Positions 44,020 through 52,548 of a stretch of 64,000 nt of DNA are shown in pieces. Below the pieces are notes generated by a model. The model saw only the letters and a program-made list of their open reading frames with translations. It searched no databases and had not been told where the DNA came from. Source of the stretch: SYLG01 sp965226945 (lineage in GTDB: Bacteria > Planctomycetota > Planctomycetia > Gemmatales > Gemmataceae); assembly GCA_965226945.1 (NCBI GenBank), contig OZ245717.1:7130001-7194000 (forward strand), read 5' to 3'. Every line of letters begins with the position of its first letter. Within the stretch, counting starts at the first letter, position 1. The position numbers and the translations under genes were made by a program.

Positions 44020-47000
44020 ATGAGTAAAGCAAAAGCGGTTCCTTCCAGAAAACCTACCGGGCTTCTTCGCGGACTTGCACTAGGTAGCTCCATTTTTGCC
44101 TTTTGGAGCTGGTGCGTCAAAACGATTTGGCCTTGGTTTTTGGAGCAAATTAGCAATTTGTGGACCAACGCATCTGTCGGCCTGCCGAGAACAGGAGAGG
44201 AATTTATAGCGTTAGCTGGTTTCTTTGTGCTCCCAGTATTTGGATTTTTAGCGTATTTTATTATAAAAGTCTGGATTGAGATTGAGAAGGGGGGGGTTTA
44301 CGAGCGTGCAGCGATTGGTGTGTCATCGTTGGCCTCATATGCAGTAGAAAAAATATATATATGTTATATGGTTATTTTTGATAGTGTGCTTAGCGAAATT
44401 CTGTGGTTTAATTTTTCCCGGAAATACCGAAAAGAGGTTGTTCGGCTGCGAAATCTGCTAGACGTTAGAAATCTTGTTATGGCGACAGCAAATCACTTGG
44501 AGCTTGATGATATATATATTAGTCTGAGGGTGGCGCGTCAAAAACCGGGCCGAGATTTCAATGAAAACCCGATCCATAATATTCAAAGCAATGATAGAGT
44601 CTCTGTTTGGGAGCATTTTAAGAACTCTAACTGTCAAGGAGTGTTTGTTGTAGTCGGAGCTCCGGGTAGCGGGAAAACAACACTATTAAAATATTTAATG
44701 TTAGCTTATGCCCGAGGGGCAGCGTGGATATATCGGGTAAAATCTCGAATTCCGATTTTCATCGAACTCCGCAAATTGCCAAAATACATTGGTAAGGGAA
44801 CGCAGCGGTTGGATGTTGTTCTAGAAAAAATGCTTCGTGATGAGGTTGATCTTAAAGAGCTTATTAATAAGATGCCTGAAACATGGCTAACACAAATATT
44901 GGATACGGGGCGGGCTATTATATTGTGTGACGGGTTGGATGAAATAGTCGACTTAAAAATTAGGAAAAAAATATCAGATTGGATTCAGGGTAGCAGTACC
45001 CACACAGATTGGCATAGAAATCTTTTTGTCGTAACGGCTCGTCCAGCCGGATATAAAACGGCTAATATTGCACATGCTAAAATATTAGAGGTTCAGCCGT
45101 TTGAATGGGAAGACACAAAGAATTTTATTCAAAAATGGAACGAAGCAAATCGGGTAATTTCTATGAAGCCTGGGACGTCCAAAAAAACAATTAAAGATTT
45201 GGCAACAAACGACGCTAATATATTAATCAAAAAATTGCAGGATCATTCTCGTCTCGGAGTGCTGACCTCAAACCCGCTTCTACTGACAATGGTATGTTTG
45301 ATGCACGAAAAAGGTCATCTTCCTGGAAGTAGGAGTCAGCTTTACAAAGAAATATGTGAAGTTCATCTTGACAGATGGCGGCGTCGAGTTCAGGGGCCAG
45401 AGCGAAGAGACACGTGGACGGCAGAGCAGAAACTCACCGTTCTTCGTCCCCTTGCCAATTTTCTTATGAAGAAAGAGGACGTGGTTGGTAACAGCGGAAA
45501 CAGGGACTCGAAGCGAATTTCAACAAATGAACTGCTGGAAGTTTGCAAAAATCAACTTAGTCAAATTGGTCTTGAAAATAACGAAGATATAAGGTTGGCA
45601 TTTTTTCAGTCGCTTCACGATGAGTCAGCAATACTACTGCAATGGGAGCCAGGAGAGTGGGGGTTTGCGCACCTTAGTTTTCAAGAATACCTTTGCGCGG
45701 ACTACTGGTTTTCAAATAACACCGAGGCGCCTCAAGCAGAGGACTGGCGCAAGCTTATTGATTTATCTTGGTGGCGAGAGACAGTATTGCTGTATGCCTG
45801 TAAGGCAACTAACCTGAGGCCGCTCATTCAGGGTGCGTTGGATTCTGGCACCGAAAATGGCTTGTCATTTCTTTTCGCCTTGGAAAGTGAAACCGTCTCG
45901 ATTCCATCGGATCAAGTTCACCAAATCGATTACGCCTTAAATATCGCGCTAGAATCAAGAGAGCGCAGGAGCTTCGAGTCTGCCGGTAAAGCGTGGCTTA
46001 TTAGGCAAAATGATAATAACTACCTTAAGATAGGCAATGGGCGGTGGATTAGTGGCTGGGTTACAAATGCGGAGTACCAGTGCTTTTTAAATGAGATGAG
46101 TGAGCGTAGTTTTATATACCATCCACTGCATGAAGTTAAATGGTGGCTGTCTGGAGGTTCTAAGGATCCCGTTTTAGGAGTTGGGTTTAACTCGGCTCAA
46201 AAATATTGCAGGTGGCTTGAGTCTAAGTTCCCAGAGTTTAAATACTCTTTTGTTGGTTCTGAAGATGAGCCATTATGTTATGAACAGAATAGTAGGTATA
46301 TTACTTGGATGGAAAATGGCGCGTTGAGTTGTCCTTCTGCACTTCTTAAAGATAATAGCGGTTCATTTAACTGCAGTCATGGTGTGATGTCGTGGTTTGA
46401 TAAGGGTTTTTTGGAAAAGGTAATTATATCCAACATTAGATTTAACCGCGGTTGGAGGTTTGTTGGTAAGAATATGCATTTTTATCGTCTTGAAATGCTT
46501 GAGCGATCGTGGTTTGCATTTTTGGCTGTTACTGTTGTTGTTGTTTTGTTGGTTATTGGAGCTGGCATAGCGGGCGCCATTAAGAGCGGTGGTGACGTAA
46601 TTTTGGAATTTAAATGGATAATTTTGCTGGCTGTTATGCTTTCTGGATGCGCGACAGTTTTAAGAATAAAAGTAAGGCGAGATAAAATTAGAAGCGAGAT
46701 TGCTCGGTCAGCAAGTCCATTTATTATAGAGAAAGTAATGTTAAAATGCTTAAGGAATCTTGCGCGAAACGAAGGGAGAGTAGTGACAATAAAATGGGGT
46801 AAAAATGGAGGTCAGGGATCATTCATTCCTTACTTGCGAGATGTCGAAATTTTCGATCTTATTTCGTTATCTGGTGTTGCATTTTTTAAAGATAAAGATG
46901 AGGTAGTTGGAAATAAGCATGTTGCGTTTAGTATCGCCAGTTCTATTATGATGGTTGTTTGGGTCCCGGAAATCCAATTTGATGGTCTTTATAAGGTTTT

Positions 47001-47343
47001 TTCGCGAGGGTCAGGGAAGCTCTCTGTCGATGAATTTTGCAATGGTTGCGAAGTTGTTAATGATCTTATGAAAAAGTCGGAAGACGCTACTGAAAAAAAT
47101 AGGATTAAGATATTTTTGGATTGTTTGCGGTTTTTTGACCCGAGAATTGCGATTAATAATCAAAGGAGATTGGCTAGGGTTTTAATTTCATCTATTTTAA
47201 ATATCGATATCACAAGTTGTAATGGTCATATATTTGAGCCTGTAAATAAAATACTGCAGATAATTAATGCAGTTGATAAGCGAGAGGACGGCAAGTTGGG
47301 TGCATGGGAGGGAATTCGGTTAATTAAATCTAATAGGGATTAA
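44020..47343 (+). CDS. membrane NACHT NTPase with FGE/SUMF1-like C-terminal domain
   Basis: 1107 residues, AT-rich unlike the chromosome around it. Residues ~16-125: two or three membrane segments. NACHT NTPase ~205-450: Walker A GAPGSGKTT near 213-221, Walker B 'AIILCDGLDEIVD' near 301-310, sensor 'NLFVVTARPAGY' near 335, 'LTSNPLLLTMVCLMHEKG' and 'WGFAHLSFQEYLCADYW', a typical NLR helical block. Residues ~665-810 look like a diverged formylglycine-generating-enzyme fold ('VTNAEYQCFLNEM', 'GVGFNSAQKYCRWLESKFPE', 'FNRGWRFVG'). Two more membrane segments (~829-851, ~868-886) and a ~220-residue soluble tail follow. Bacterial NACHT proteins are NLR-like phage sensors whose activation kills or arrests the cell; here the FGE-like part would sense and the membrane parts may act. 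Flanked by IS remnants and an intact IS3. Confidence 0.85.
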   Translation: MSKAKAVPSRKPTGLLRGLALGSSIFAFWSWCVKTIWPWFLEQISNLWTNASVGLPRTGEEFIALAGFFVLPVFGFLAYFIIKVWIEIEKGGVYERAAIGVSSLASYAVEKIYICYMVIFDSVLSEILWFNFSRKYRKEVVRLRNLLDVRNLVMATANHLELDDIYISLRVARQKPGRDFNENPIHNIQSNDRVSVWEHFKNSNCQGVFVVVGAPGSGKTTLLKYLMLAYARGAAWIYRVKSRIPIFIELRKLPKYIGKGTQRLDVVLEKMLRDEVDLKELINKMPETWLTQILDTGRAIILCDGLDEIVDLKIRKKISDWIQGSSTHTDWHRNLFVVTARPAGYKTANIAHAKILEVQPFEWEDTKNFIQKWNEANRVISMKPGTSKKTIKDLATNDANILIKKLQDHSRLGVLTSNPLLLTMVCLMHEKGHLPGSRSQLYKEICEVHLDRWRRRVQGPERRDTWTAEQKLTVLRPLANFLMKKEDVVGNSGNRDSKRISTNELLEVCKNQLSQIGLENNEDIRLAFFQSLHDESAILLQWEPGEWGFAHLSFQEYLCADYWFSNNTEAPQAEDWRKLIDLSWWRETVLLYACKATNLRPLIQGALDSGTENGLSFLFALESETVSIPSDQVHQIDYALNIALESRERRSFESAGKAWLIRQNDNNYLKIGNGRWISGWVTNAEYQCFLNEMSERSFIYHPLHEVKWWLSGGSKDPVLGVGFNSAQKYCRWLESKFPEFKYSFVGSEDEPLCYEQNSRYITWMENGALSCPSALLKDNSGSFNCSHGVMSWFDKGFLEKVIISNIRFNRGWRFVGKNMHFYRLEMLERSWFAFLAVTVVVVLLVIGAGIAGAIKSGGDVILEFKWIILLAVMLSGCATVLRIKVRRDKIRSEIARSASPFIIEKVMLKCLRNLARNEGRVVTIKWGKNGGQGSFIPYLRDVEIFDLISLSGVAFFKDKDEVVGNKHVAFSIASSIMMVVWVPEIQFDGLYKVFSRGSGKLSVDEFCNGCEVVNDLMKKSEDATEKNRIKIFLDCLRFFDPRIAINNQRRLARVLISSILNIDITSCNGHIFEPVNKILQIINAVDKREDGKLGAWEGIRLIKSNRD

Positions 47344-47421
47344 CAATGTCATGGGTAGGTTTGCGAAGCTTTTCATCTAAGTTTTGGAGATGCCTTAGTG
47401 AAATGTCTTGGTGTTGTACCG

Positions 47422-47719
47422 CTAATCAGGCAGCGATAAGCCCCCGGACGAGATTCTGGGCGGAGGTTCCGCTATGAACGTCCAAAACACGAGCCAAAAG
47501 AAGATTCCCGTACATGCGAACACAAAAGTGAGCGCGACTTGCGCTAACGCATGCTTGTAAAGTCTCGGTTTCAGCACCGCGTTGCTGAACTCATTCGGAT
47601 CGTAAGCGATGATCACTTCCTGGCCGACCGTGTTACGGGAAATGAAATACTCGGCAAAATCCTGGTCTGGGAGATTGGGGGCAGGCACTTGCGAATCACG
47701 GTGGAGTGAAATGTCTGGC
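47422..47719 (-). pseudogene. truncated DUF3592 gene
   Basis: The C-terminal half of a DUF3592 protein: 'DQDFAEYFISRNTVGQEVII', 'AYDPNEFSNAVLKPRLYKHA' and a final membrane segment. Closest to the intact gene at 50853-51317 (FAEYFTSRYAVGQQVTIAY). Its upstream codons (STVIRK) are in another frame because of a two-base insertion, and everything before that is replaced by the end of the IS3 element at 47720. Not functional unless re-initiated at GTG 47688. Confidence 0.8.
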
Positions 47720-47787
47720 TGTTTTGCCTCAGCCGGAACTGGAAGAACGGCCCGATCGGGTTAATTTTAACCTGAGGGTGAATCGAG

Positions 47788-48102
47788 ATGAAAAAGGCAC
47801 GACGTCATTTTTCGGGCAGTGAGAAGGTAGCAATCCTCAAGAGGCACCTGATCGACAAGGTCGCGGTGTCGGATTTGTGCGATGAGTACGACATTTACCC
47901 GACCCAGTTTTATGCCTGGCTCAAGGAGTTTTTTGAGAACGGCCACACAGCGTTCGATAACGGCCGCAAGTCGAAGGCGGTCGAGGATGCCAAGAACCAG
48001 AAGATCGAGCGGCTTGAGGCAAAGCTTCAGCGTAAGGACGCCGTGCTTGCTGAGCTCATGGAAGAGCATGTCCTTTTAAAAAAAGAGCTTGGGGAGACCT
48101 GA
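47788..48102 (+). CDS. IS3-family transposase OrfA (HTH)
   Basis: 104 residues, the usual OrfA size. N-terminal helix-turn-helix of the HTH_8/transposase_8 type: 'ARRHFSGSEKVAILKRHLID' and 'KVAVSDLCDEYDIYPTQFYA' then 'WLKEFFENG'. The C-terminal half is a leucine-zipper-like coiled coil (KNQKIERLEAKLQRKDAVLA) ending 'LMEEHVLLKKELGET'. It binds the IS ends and, by frameshift at 48078-48084, is fused to OrfB to give the active transposase. Confidence 0.92.
   Translation: MKKARRHFSGSEKVAILKRHLIDKVAVSDLCDEYDIYPTQFYAWLKEFFENGHTAFDNGRKSKAVEDAKNQKIERLEAKLQRKDAVLAELMEEHVLLKKELGET
48074..48085 (+). promoter_or_regulatory. programmed -1 frameshift site (A7)
   Basis: TTTTAAAAAAAG; in the OrfA frame the heptamer 48078-48084 reads A AAA AAA. 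A -1 slip joins OrfA to the OrfB frame, which is open from here ('RAWGDLKGCWVPHDTRDIVV') to 49466. OrfA itself stops at 48102. Classic IS3 arrangement. Confidence 0.8.
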
Positions 48103-48254
48103 AAGGCTGCTGGGTTCCTCACGATACCCGTGATATCGTTGTTGATTTCATCAACCTCTGGAGTGGCAAGTCCGAGATTCCGAAGTCACGTTTTGTCCGC
48201 TGGGTCGGCATCGGTTCCAGCAAGTTTCACGATTGGAAGCAGCGCTTCGGCAAG

Positions 48255-49466
48255 GTGAACGAGCACAATGCGCTGGTGCCGCGCGATCATTGGCTGACCG
48301 ATGATGAGAAGGAGAAGATCCGCGTATTCAATCGGCTTCATCCACTCGAAGGCTATCGGCGCCTGACGTTCATGATGCTCGATGCCGATGTTGTCGCATG
48401 CAGTCCGGCCAGCGTCTATCGCGTGTTGAAACGCGCTGGATTGCTGGCCGGTTCTTCACCTGCGCCTTCAAAGAAGGGTACGGGCTTCGTTCAACCGCTC
48501 GTCCCGCATGAGCACTGGCACATTGATGTCAGTTACCTCAACATTGCCGGCACCTTTTACTTCCTCTGTTCAGTCCTCGACGGAGCAAGCCGCTTCATCG
48601 TTCATTGGGAAATCCGGGAGAAAATGGAGGAATCCGATGTGGAAACCATCCTACAGCGCGCCCGCGAAAGCCACCCCGATGCAAGGCCGCGGATCATCAG
48701 CGACAATGGATCTCAGTTCGTTGCCAAGGACTTCAAGGAATTCATTCGCGTTGCTGGCATGACCCATGTCAAAACATCGCCGTATTACCCCCAATCCAAC
48801 GGCAAGATCGAGCGCTGGCACAAGACGCTTAAAGGCGAGTGCATCCGGGTGATGGTGCCGCTGTCCCTCGAAGACGCGCGACGCTTGGTTACGGATTTCA
48901 CCACCCACTACAACACCGTCCGCCTCAACTCCGCGATCGGATATGTCACCCCCCAGGACAGACTCAATGGCAAGGACAAAGAGATCTTCCTCGAACGGGA
49001 CAGGAAGCTCAATGAAGCACGTGAGCGGCGCCAACAGATGCGTCAGGCTCAACGCCAGGAACCGCCACGACCGTCTGCGGAGCCGGTTCGGCCAGCCATC
49101 GACTTCATTGCTGTCAAAGCGGCCGTGAGCCTTGCGGCCGTACTATCGTTGCTTGGATTCCAGCCCACGACCAGCCAAGGTGCACAGCGACGCGGTCCAT
49201 GCCCACTTCATGGATCTACTTCCGGAATCTCTCGCTGCTTCTCGGCCAACTTGGACAAGAACGCCTTCCACTGCTTCAAATGCGGCCGATCTGGAAACGC
49301 CTTGGACTTGTGGACCAAAGCCACGAGTCAATCGCCGTATGACGCGGCAATCGACCTTTGCAAAAGGCTCGCCGTAACTTTGCCCATACTGCCTGACATC
49401 CGAAGTAACGAGAAACCCAGGGAGGAACCCGTAGATCCGAAAATCAACAATCCTACAATACCTTGA
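48255..49466 (+). CDS. IS3-family transposase OrfB with C-terminal CHC2 zinc finger
   Basis: 403 residues from GTG 48255, but the frame is open back to the slip site, adding ~57 residues to the fused OrfAB. The rve integrase core shows the DDE triad: Asp in 'EHWHIDVSYLNIAGTFYFL', Asp in 'PRIISDNGSQFVAKDFKEF', Glu in 'YPQSNGKIERWHKTLKGECI'. After the usual end ('RLNSAIGYVTPQDRLNGKDK') a linker leads to ~100 extra residues: 'GPCPLHGSTSGISRCFSANL', 'AFHCFKCGRSGNALDLWTKA'. This CPLH...CFKC pattern is the CHC2 zinc finger of DnaG-type primases. Such a tail is not part of typical IS3 transposases (~280 residues). Confidence 0.9.
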   Translation: MNEHNALVPRDHWLTDDEKEKIRVFNRLHPLEGYRRLTFMMLDADVVACSPASVYRVLKRAGLLAGSSPAPSKKGTGFVQPLVPHEHWHIDVSYLNIAGTFYFLCSVLDGASRFIVHWEIREKMEESDVETILQRARESHPDARPRIISDNGSQFVAKDFKEFIRVAGMTHVKTSPYYPQSNGKIERWHKTLKGECIRVMVPLSLEDARRLVTDFTTHYNTVRLNSAIGYVTPQDRLNGKDKEIFLERDRKLNEARERRQQMRQAQRQEPPRPSAEPVRPAIDFIAVKAAVSLAAVLSLLGFQPTTSQGAQRRGPCPLHGSTSGISRCFSANLDKNAFHCFKCGRSGNALDLWTKATSQSPYDAAIDLCKRLAVTLPILPDIRSNEKPREEPVDPKINNPTIP

Positions 49467-49569
49467 ACCTCAAATTGAGGCCAACTTGTAACTAACTCGT
49501 TGAGCCAATTCTTCCAGTTCACGCTGAACCAGCACACATTTGGCAGGCGTCGCCAACTGGCCCGAATTT

Positions 49570-50821
49570 GGTGAGCGGTGTGGCGTGAGCCCACTGATTC
49601 TGAGTCTTTCCGTGGGAGGCGCCGTCCCGGTCAGGCAGTTGCTGCATCGGACGATCGAAATCGCCGACGGAGTTTCATTTCATCAGAAGGGGAAAGTTTC
49701 GGTTGGTGCGCGGTTCGTAGAACCGGAGCGCTGACGCACTCCGCTCACCATACCGCAGTCGATCACTGCATTGTCTGGAGGGGCGATCCCCTTGACCGAC
49801 TGATTCTCAAATCGTCAAACGGGAACGATTACCGGTAGCGCACGGTTCAGAGAATCAGGGGGCTGACGCCACCCCGCTCTCCTTGTCCCTGACTGACGCC
49901 ATTCCTCACTCGACTATGAGCGGCCGCAGACCGAAATCTGGTGAGCGGTGTGGAGTGAGCCCACCGGTTCTGAGTCTTTCCGCGGGAGCCACCATCCAGG
50001 TCAGACCGTTGCTACATCGGTCGGTCGAAATCGCTGGCGGAGTCTGATTTCATCAAAAGGGGACCATTGCGGTTGGTGGGCGGTTCGTAGAACCGGAGCG
50101 CTGACGCACACCGCTCACCTAGTCGCTGTCGATCTCTGCATTGTCTGGAGGGACGATCCCCATGACCGACTGAATCTCCAATCGTTAAAATCGGAACGGT
50201 TGCCGATAGCGCACGGTTCAGAGAATCAGGGGGCTGACGCCACCCCGCTCTCCTTGTCCCTGACTGACGCCATTCCTCATTCGACTGTGAGCGGCCGCAG
50301 ACCGAAATTTGGTGAGCGGCGTGGCGTGAGTCCACCGGTTCTGACTCTTTCCGCGGGAGGCGCAATTCAGGTCAGACAATTGCTGCATCGGTCGCTCGAA
50401 ATCGCCGACGGAGTGTGATTTAATCAGAAGGGGGCCATTTCGGTTGGTGCGCGGTCCGTAGAACCGGAGCGCTGACGCACTCCGCTCACCTTACCGCTGT
50501 CGATCTCTGCGCTGTCTGGAGGGGGGCATTCACCTGCGGTGGGGCATTCCTCTTTGGGCAGGTCGCGTCAACAAGGCGGAATCTGGCGAGCGGTGCGGCG
50601 TGAGCCCACTGATTCTGGGTCTTTCTGTCGGAAGCGCCGCTACCGTCAGGCCGTTACAGCACCGGACCATTCGGACTTCGGCGAGATCCGCGTGTGGGGG
50701 AGGGGGTCATTGCCTGAGGAATCTCTTCAAAAATCAGACCGATTCTCAACCTGACCGAAGCGAACGATTTCCGTCGTTGTTAGGGTCGAAGAATCCGGGG
50801 GCTGACGCCACCCCGTTCTCC
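49570..50821. repeat. tandem composite palindromic repeat array (about 3.5 units)
   Basis: Units of ~370 bp start at 49570, 49940 and 50311, then a shorter one at 50585. Each long unit holds three ~32-bp cores: one inverted (GGTGAGCGGTGTGGCGTGAG; 49570-49602, 49940-49972, 50311-50343, 50585-50616) and two direct (AGAACCGGAGCGCTGACGCA at 49719, 50089, 50460; AGAATCAGGGGGCTGACGCC at 49851, 50222, 50790). The first two cores are near inverted copies ~150 bases apart, like terminal inverted repeats of a small element. Frames inside are not conserved in phase, so it is non-coding. The array fills the gap between the IS3 and the DUF3592 genes. Confidence 0.8.
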
Positions 50822-50852
50822 TTAAGGCCCCATGGAGGGACCAATTCAACTT

Positions 50853-51317
50853 TTAGGAATCGAGCGTCCAGACCAAAAGCCAGAAGAGGGCTCCGAGGTT
50901 GGTGCATAGCAAGCCACGCGCAGCCTGGCCGAACGCATGTTTGTAAAGGCCGGGTTCCAATACCGCGGTCTTGGGATCGTTTGGGTTGTAGGCGATGGTC
51001 ACTTGCTGACCTACCGCGTAGCGAGAGGTGAAATATTCGGCAAAATCCTGGCCCAGGGGATTGGGCAGGCCCTTGCGAATCACGGTGGACTGGAAAGTGC
51101 TGCCGTGTAAGCTGTATTGAAATTCGATGTCGGGCGAGATTTTTTCGTATTCCCCCGTGCCTTCTTTTTTGATCTGCGAGCGGATGATCGTGCCCGTTGT
51201 CCTTGGCCACCAACCACTACGGAAGCCTCGCCACGCTTCCCTCATGGCGCCGACGATCGCCCAAAGGCCAACGAGAATGAAGGGTAAGAAAACAACCGAA
51301 ACAATGTATGTGATCAT
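50853..51317 (-). CDS. DUF3592 membrane protein (copy A)
   Basis: 154 residues from ATG 51317 (GAGG five bases upstream; a GTG six bases earlier is possible). N-terminal membrane segment (IVSVVFLPFILVGLWAIVGA), extracytoplasmic beta domain ('WPRTTGTIIRSQIKKEG', 'ISPDIEFQYSLHGSTFQSTV'), the family block 'RYAVGQQVTIAYNPNDPKTA' and 'VLEPGLYKHA', then a second membrane segment. DUF3592 function is unknown. Last of six minus-strand copies and closest to the truncated relic at 47422-47719. Confidence 0.88.
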   Translation of the reverse strand: MITYIVSVVFLPFILVGLWAIVGAMREAWRGFRSGWWPRTTGTIIRSQIKKEGTGEYEKISPDIEFQYSLHGSTFQSTVIRKGLPNPLGQDFAEYFTSRYAVGQQVTIAYNPNDPKTAVLEPGLYKHAFGQAARGLLCTNLGALFWLLVWTLDS

Positions 51318-51476
51318 GAGCACCTCATAAGTGGATAGTCAGTTCGGTGATTCCAGACGATGCGAAGGTTGAGGCTGGCCAATTCCCTGGCAGGTTCCCG
51401 ATGCGAAGTCGAACGCATCCGCGACTTGGGGCCAGAGTCTGAAAGAGGACCAGGGTGAAATCACTGTAGCGCTGTT

Positions 51477-51932
51477 TCAAGGTCGTTCCAGCCAAGCGAT
51501 AATCAAGATACCCGCCGGAAAATGCAAGAATAACAGCCCGATCAAGACGAGCTTGAACGAGCATTTGTAAATGCCTGGCTCCAAGACGGCCGATTCGGGT
51601 TGATTGGGATCGTAGGCGACCAGCACGTGTCTTCCCACCTTGTAGCGACGTCGAAAGGCGTTGGCGAAATTCGGATCGCTTGAACTGTAGTTCAAACCGA
51701 TGCGAATGGTGTCGTTCGTATACCCTTTGTGCTCCACCGCGTAGCGGTACTCGATCAGCGGCGCGCTGCCACTCTCTCCGGAGCGAATACTTGAGGCGAC
51801 GATGGTTCCTGGAGCCGTCGGCCAGTTGGCAGTCGATCTCGCCAGTTCGATTTCCTGAAGGCCCATCACGACGAAGCCAAGGCCCGCAACAAAAAACAAC
51901 GAGAAAAAGAGAATCGGTATCCATCGTTCCAT
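51477..51932 (-). CDS. DUF3592 membrane protein (copy B)
   Basis: 151 residues. Segment 1 is 'WIPILFFSLFFVAGLGFVVM' followed by 'GLQEIELARSTANWPTAPGT', segment 2 near the end (LVLIGLLFLHFPAGILIIAW). Core 'RYKVGRHVLVAYDPNQPESA' and 'VLEPGIYKCSF' matches the family. The 'MGLxxI' start groups it with copies D and F. Lies 68 bases after copy C and 159 bases before copy A on the same strand. The ribosome site is weak compared with its neighbours. Confidence 0.87.
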   Translation of the reverse strand: MERWIPILFFSLFFVAGLGFVVMGLQEIELARSTANWPTAPGTIVASSIRSGESGSAPLIEYRYAVEHKGYTNDTIRIGLNYSSSDPNFANAFRRRYKVGRHVLVAYDPNQPESAVLEPGIYKCSFKLVLIGLLFLHFPAGILIIAWLERP

Positions 51933-52001
51933 AGGGCACCCGTAATTGAGAGGGAAGGGTTGATTGACGGTGGTCGATAGAACCGGAGTCGATCGTTTGT
52001 T

Positions 52002-52466
52002 TCATGGGATCCCCATCCAGCATGCCAGCAGCATCAACGCTGCCCCGTACGCAAAGAGTGATCCGAAAATGACCAACACCAATGAGTGTTTGAATAGGCC
52101 CGGCTCCAGCACGGCGTAGGCGTGATTGTTGGGGTCATATGCGGCCGTTACGACATGTCCGACCGGGTATCGGTTGTTGAAGGCCTCCACATCGGCCCGC
52201 TCACGCAGGGCGATCCTGCCCACGCGAACCGAGGTCGAGCGATAGGCTTTCTCGCCGATAGTGTAACTGAACTCGATGTCGGGCGAATAGGAGGTGCAGT
52301 CGCCATCACGGTCCACTTTCACCTCCGAGCGTGTGATCAGGCACTCGGTGGTTGGCCACCGCGTGCTTCGGCGCGACTTCAGGACCTCTTTCATCCCATG
52401 GTTCGCAATCGCGAGTCCCAAGAGCAGGAAGATTAAGAGGGGTAAGGCGCCCAGAAGTTCGATCAT
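52002..52466 (-). CDS. DUF3592 membrane protein (copy C)
   Basis: 154 residues with a strong ribosome site (GGAGGAATC before ATG). Membrane segment 1 'LGALPLLIFLLLGLAIANHG', domain 'YSPDIEFSYTIGEKAYRSTS' and 'VRVGRIALRERADVEAFNNR', core 'YPVGHVVTAAYDPNNHAYAV', then 'LEPGLFKHSLVLVIFGSLFA' leading into segment 2. Nearest relative in the window is copy E, which shares STSVRVG and the GSLFA segment. Confidence 0.88.
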   Translation of the reverse strand: MIELLGALPLLIFLLLGLAIANHGMKEVLKSRRSTRWPTTECLITRSEVKVDRDGDCTSYSPDIEFSYTIGEKAYRSTSVRVGRIALRERADVEAFNNRYPVGHVVTAAYDPNNHAYAVLEPGLFKHSLVLVIFGSLFAYGAALMLLACWMGIP

Positions 52467-52548
52467 GATTCCTCCGCAATTCCTTTCATGAGCGTGGGTG
52501 TTTGTCTCATGGCATGTTGTGGGTTGGGTGTGCTGCTGGACTTGGTGG

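Larger units (their letters stand above)
47720..49536 (+). mobile_element. complete IS3-family element with CHC2 zinc-finger transposase
   Basis: 1817 bp. Left end TGTTTTGCCTCAGCCGGAAC (47720 on) and the reverse complement of the right end, TGTGCTGGTTCAGCGTGAAC (ending 49536), agree at about 22 of 28 bases, including GAACTGGAAGAA. Inside are OrfA, an A7 frameshift site and OrfB. No clear target duplication is visible: the left flank ends in GGC and the right begins CAT. It cuts the DUF3592 relic at its left side and abuts the repeat array at its right, so a deletion or rearrangement accompanied or followed insertion. Confidence 0.8.

Noticed and set aside
44020..47343. functional formylglycine-generating enzyme in the C-terminal region
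   Set aside because: The FGE-like stretch is short and degenerate, and the cysteines of the active site are not recognisable; it is better read as a binding module.
49540..50418. protein-coding frames of 64-156 codons in the repeat units
   Set aside because: They follow the repeats, shift frame between units and encode no recognisable domain.
49570..50821. possible CRISPR array
   Set aside because: Repeats are ~32 bp but alternate in orientation, are spaced 90-280 bases apart, and the intervening sequence is itself repeated, unlike unique spacers.
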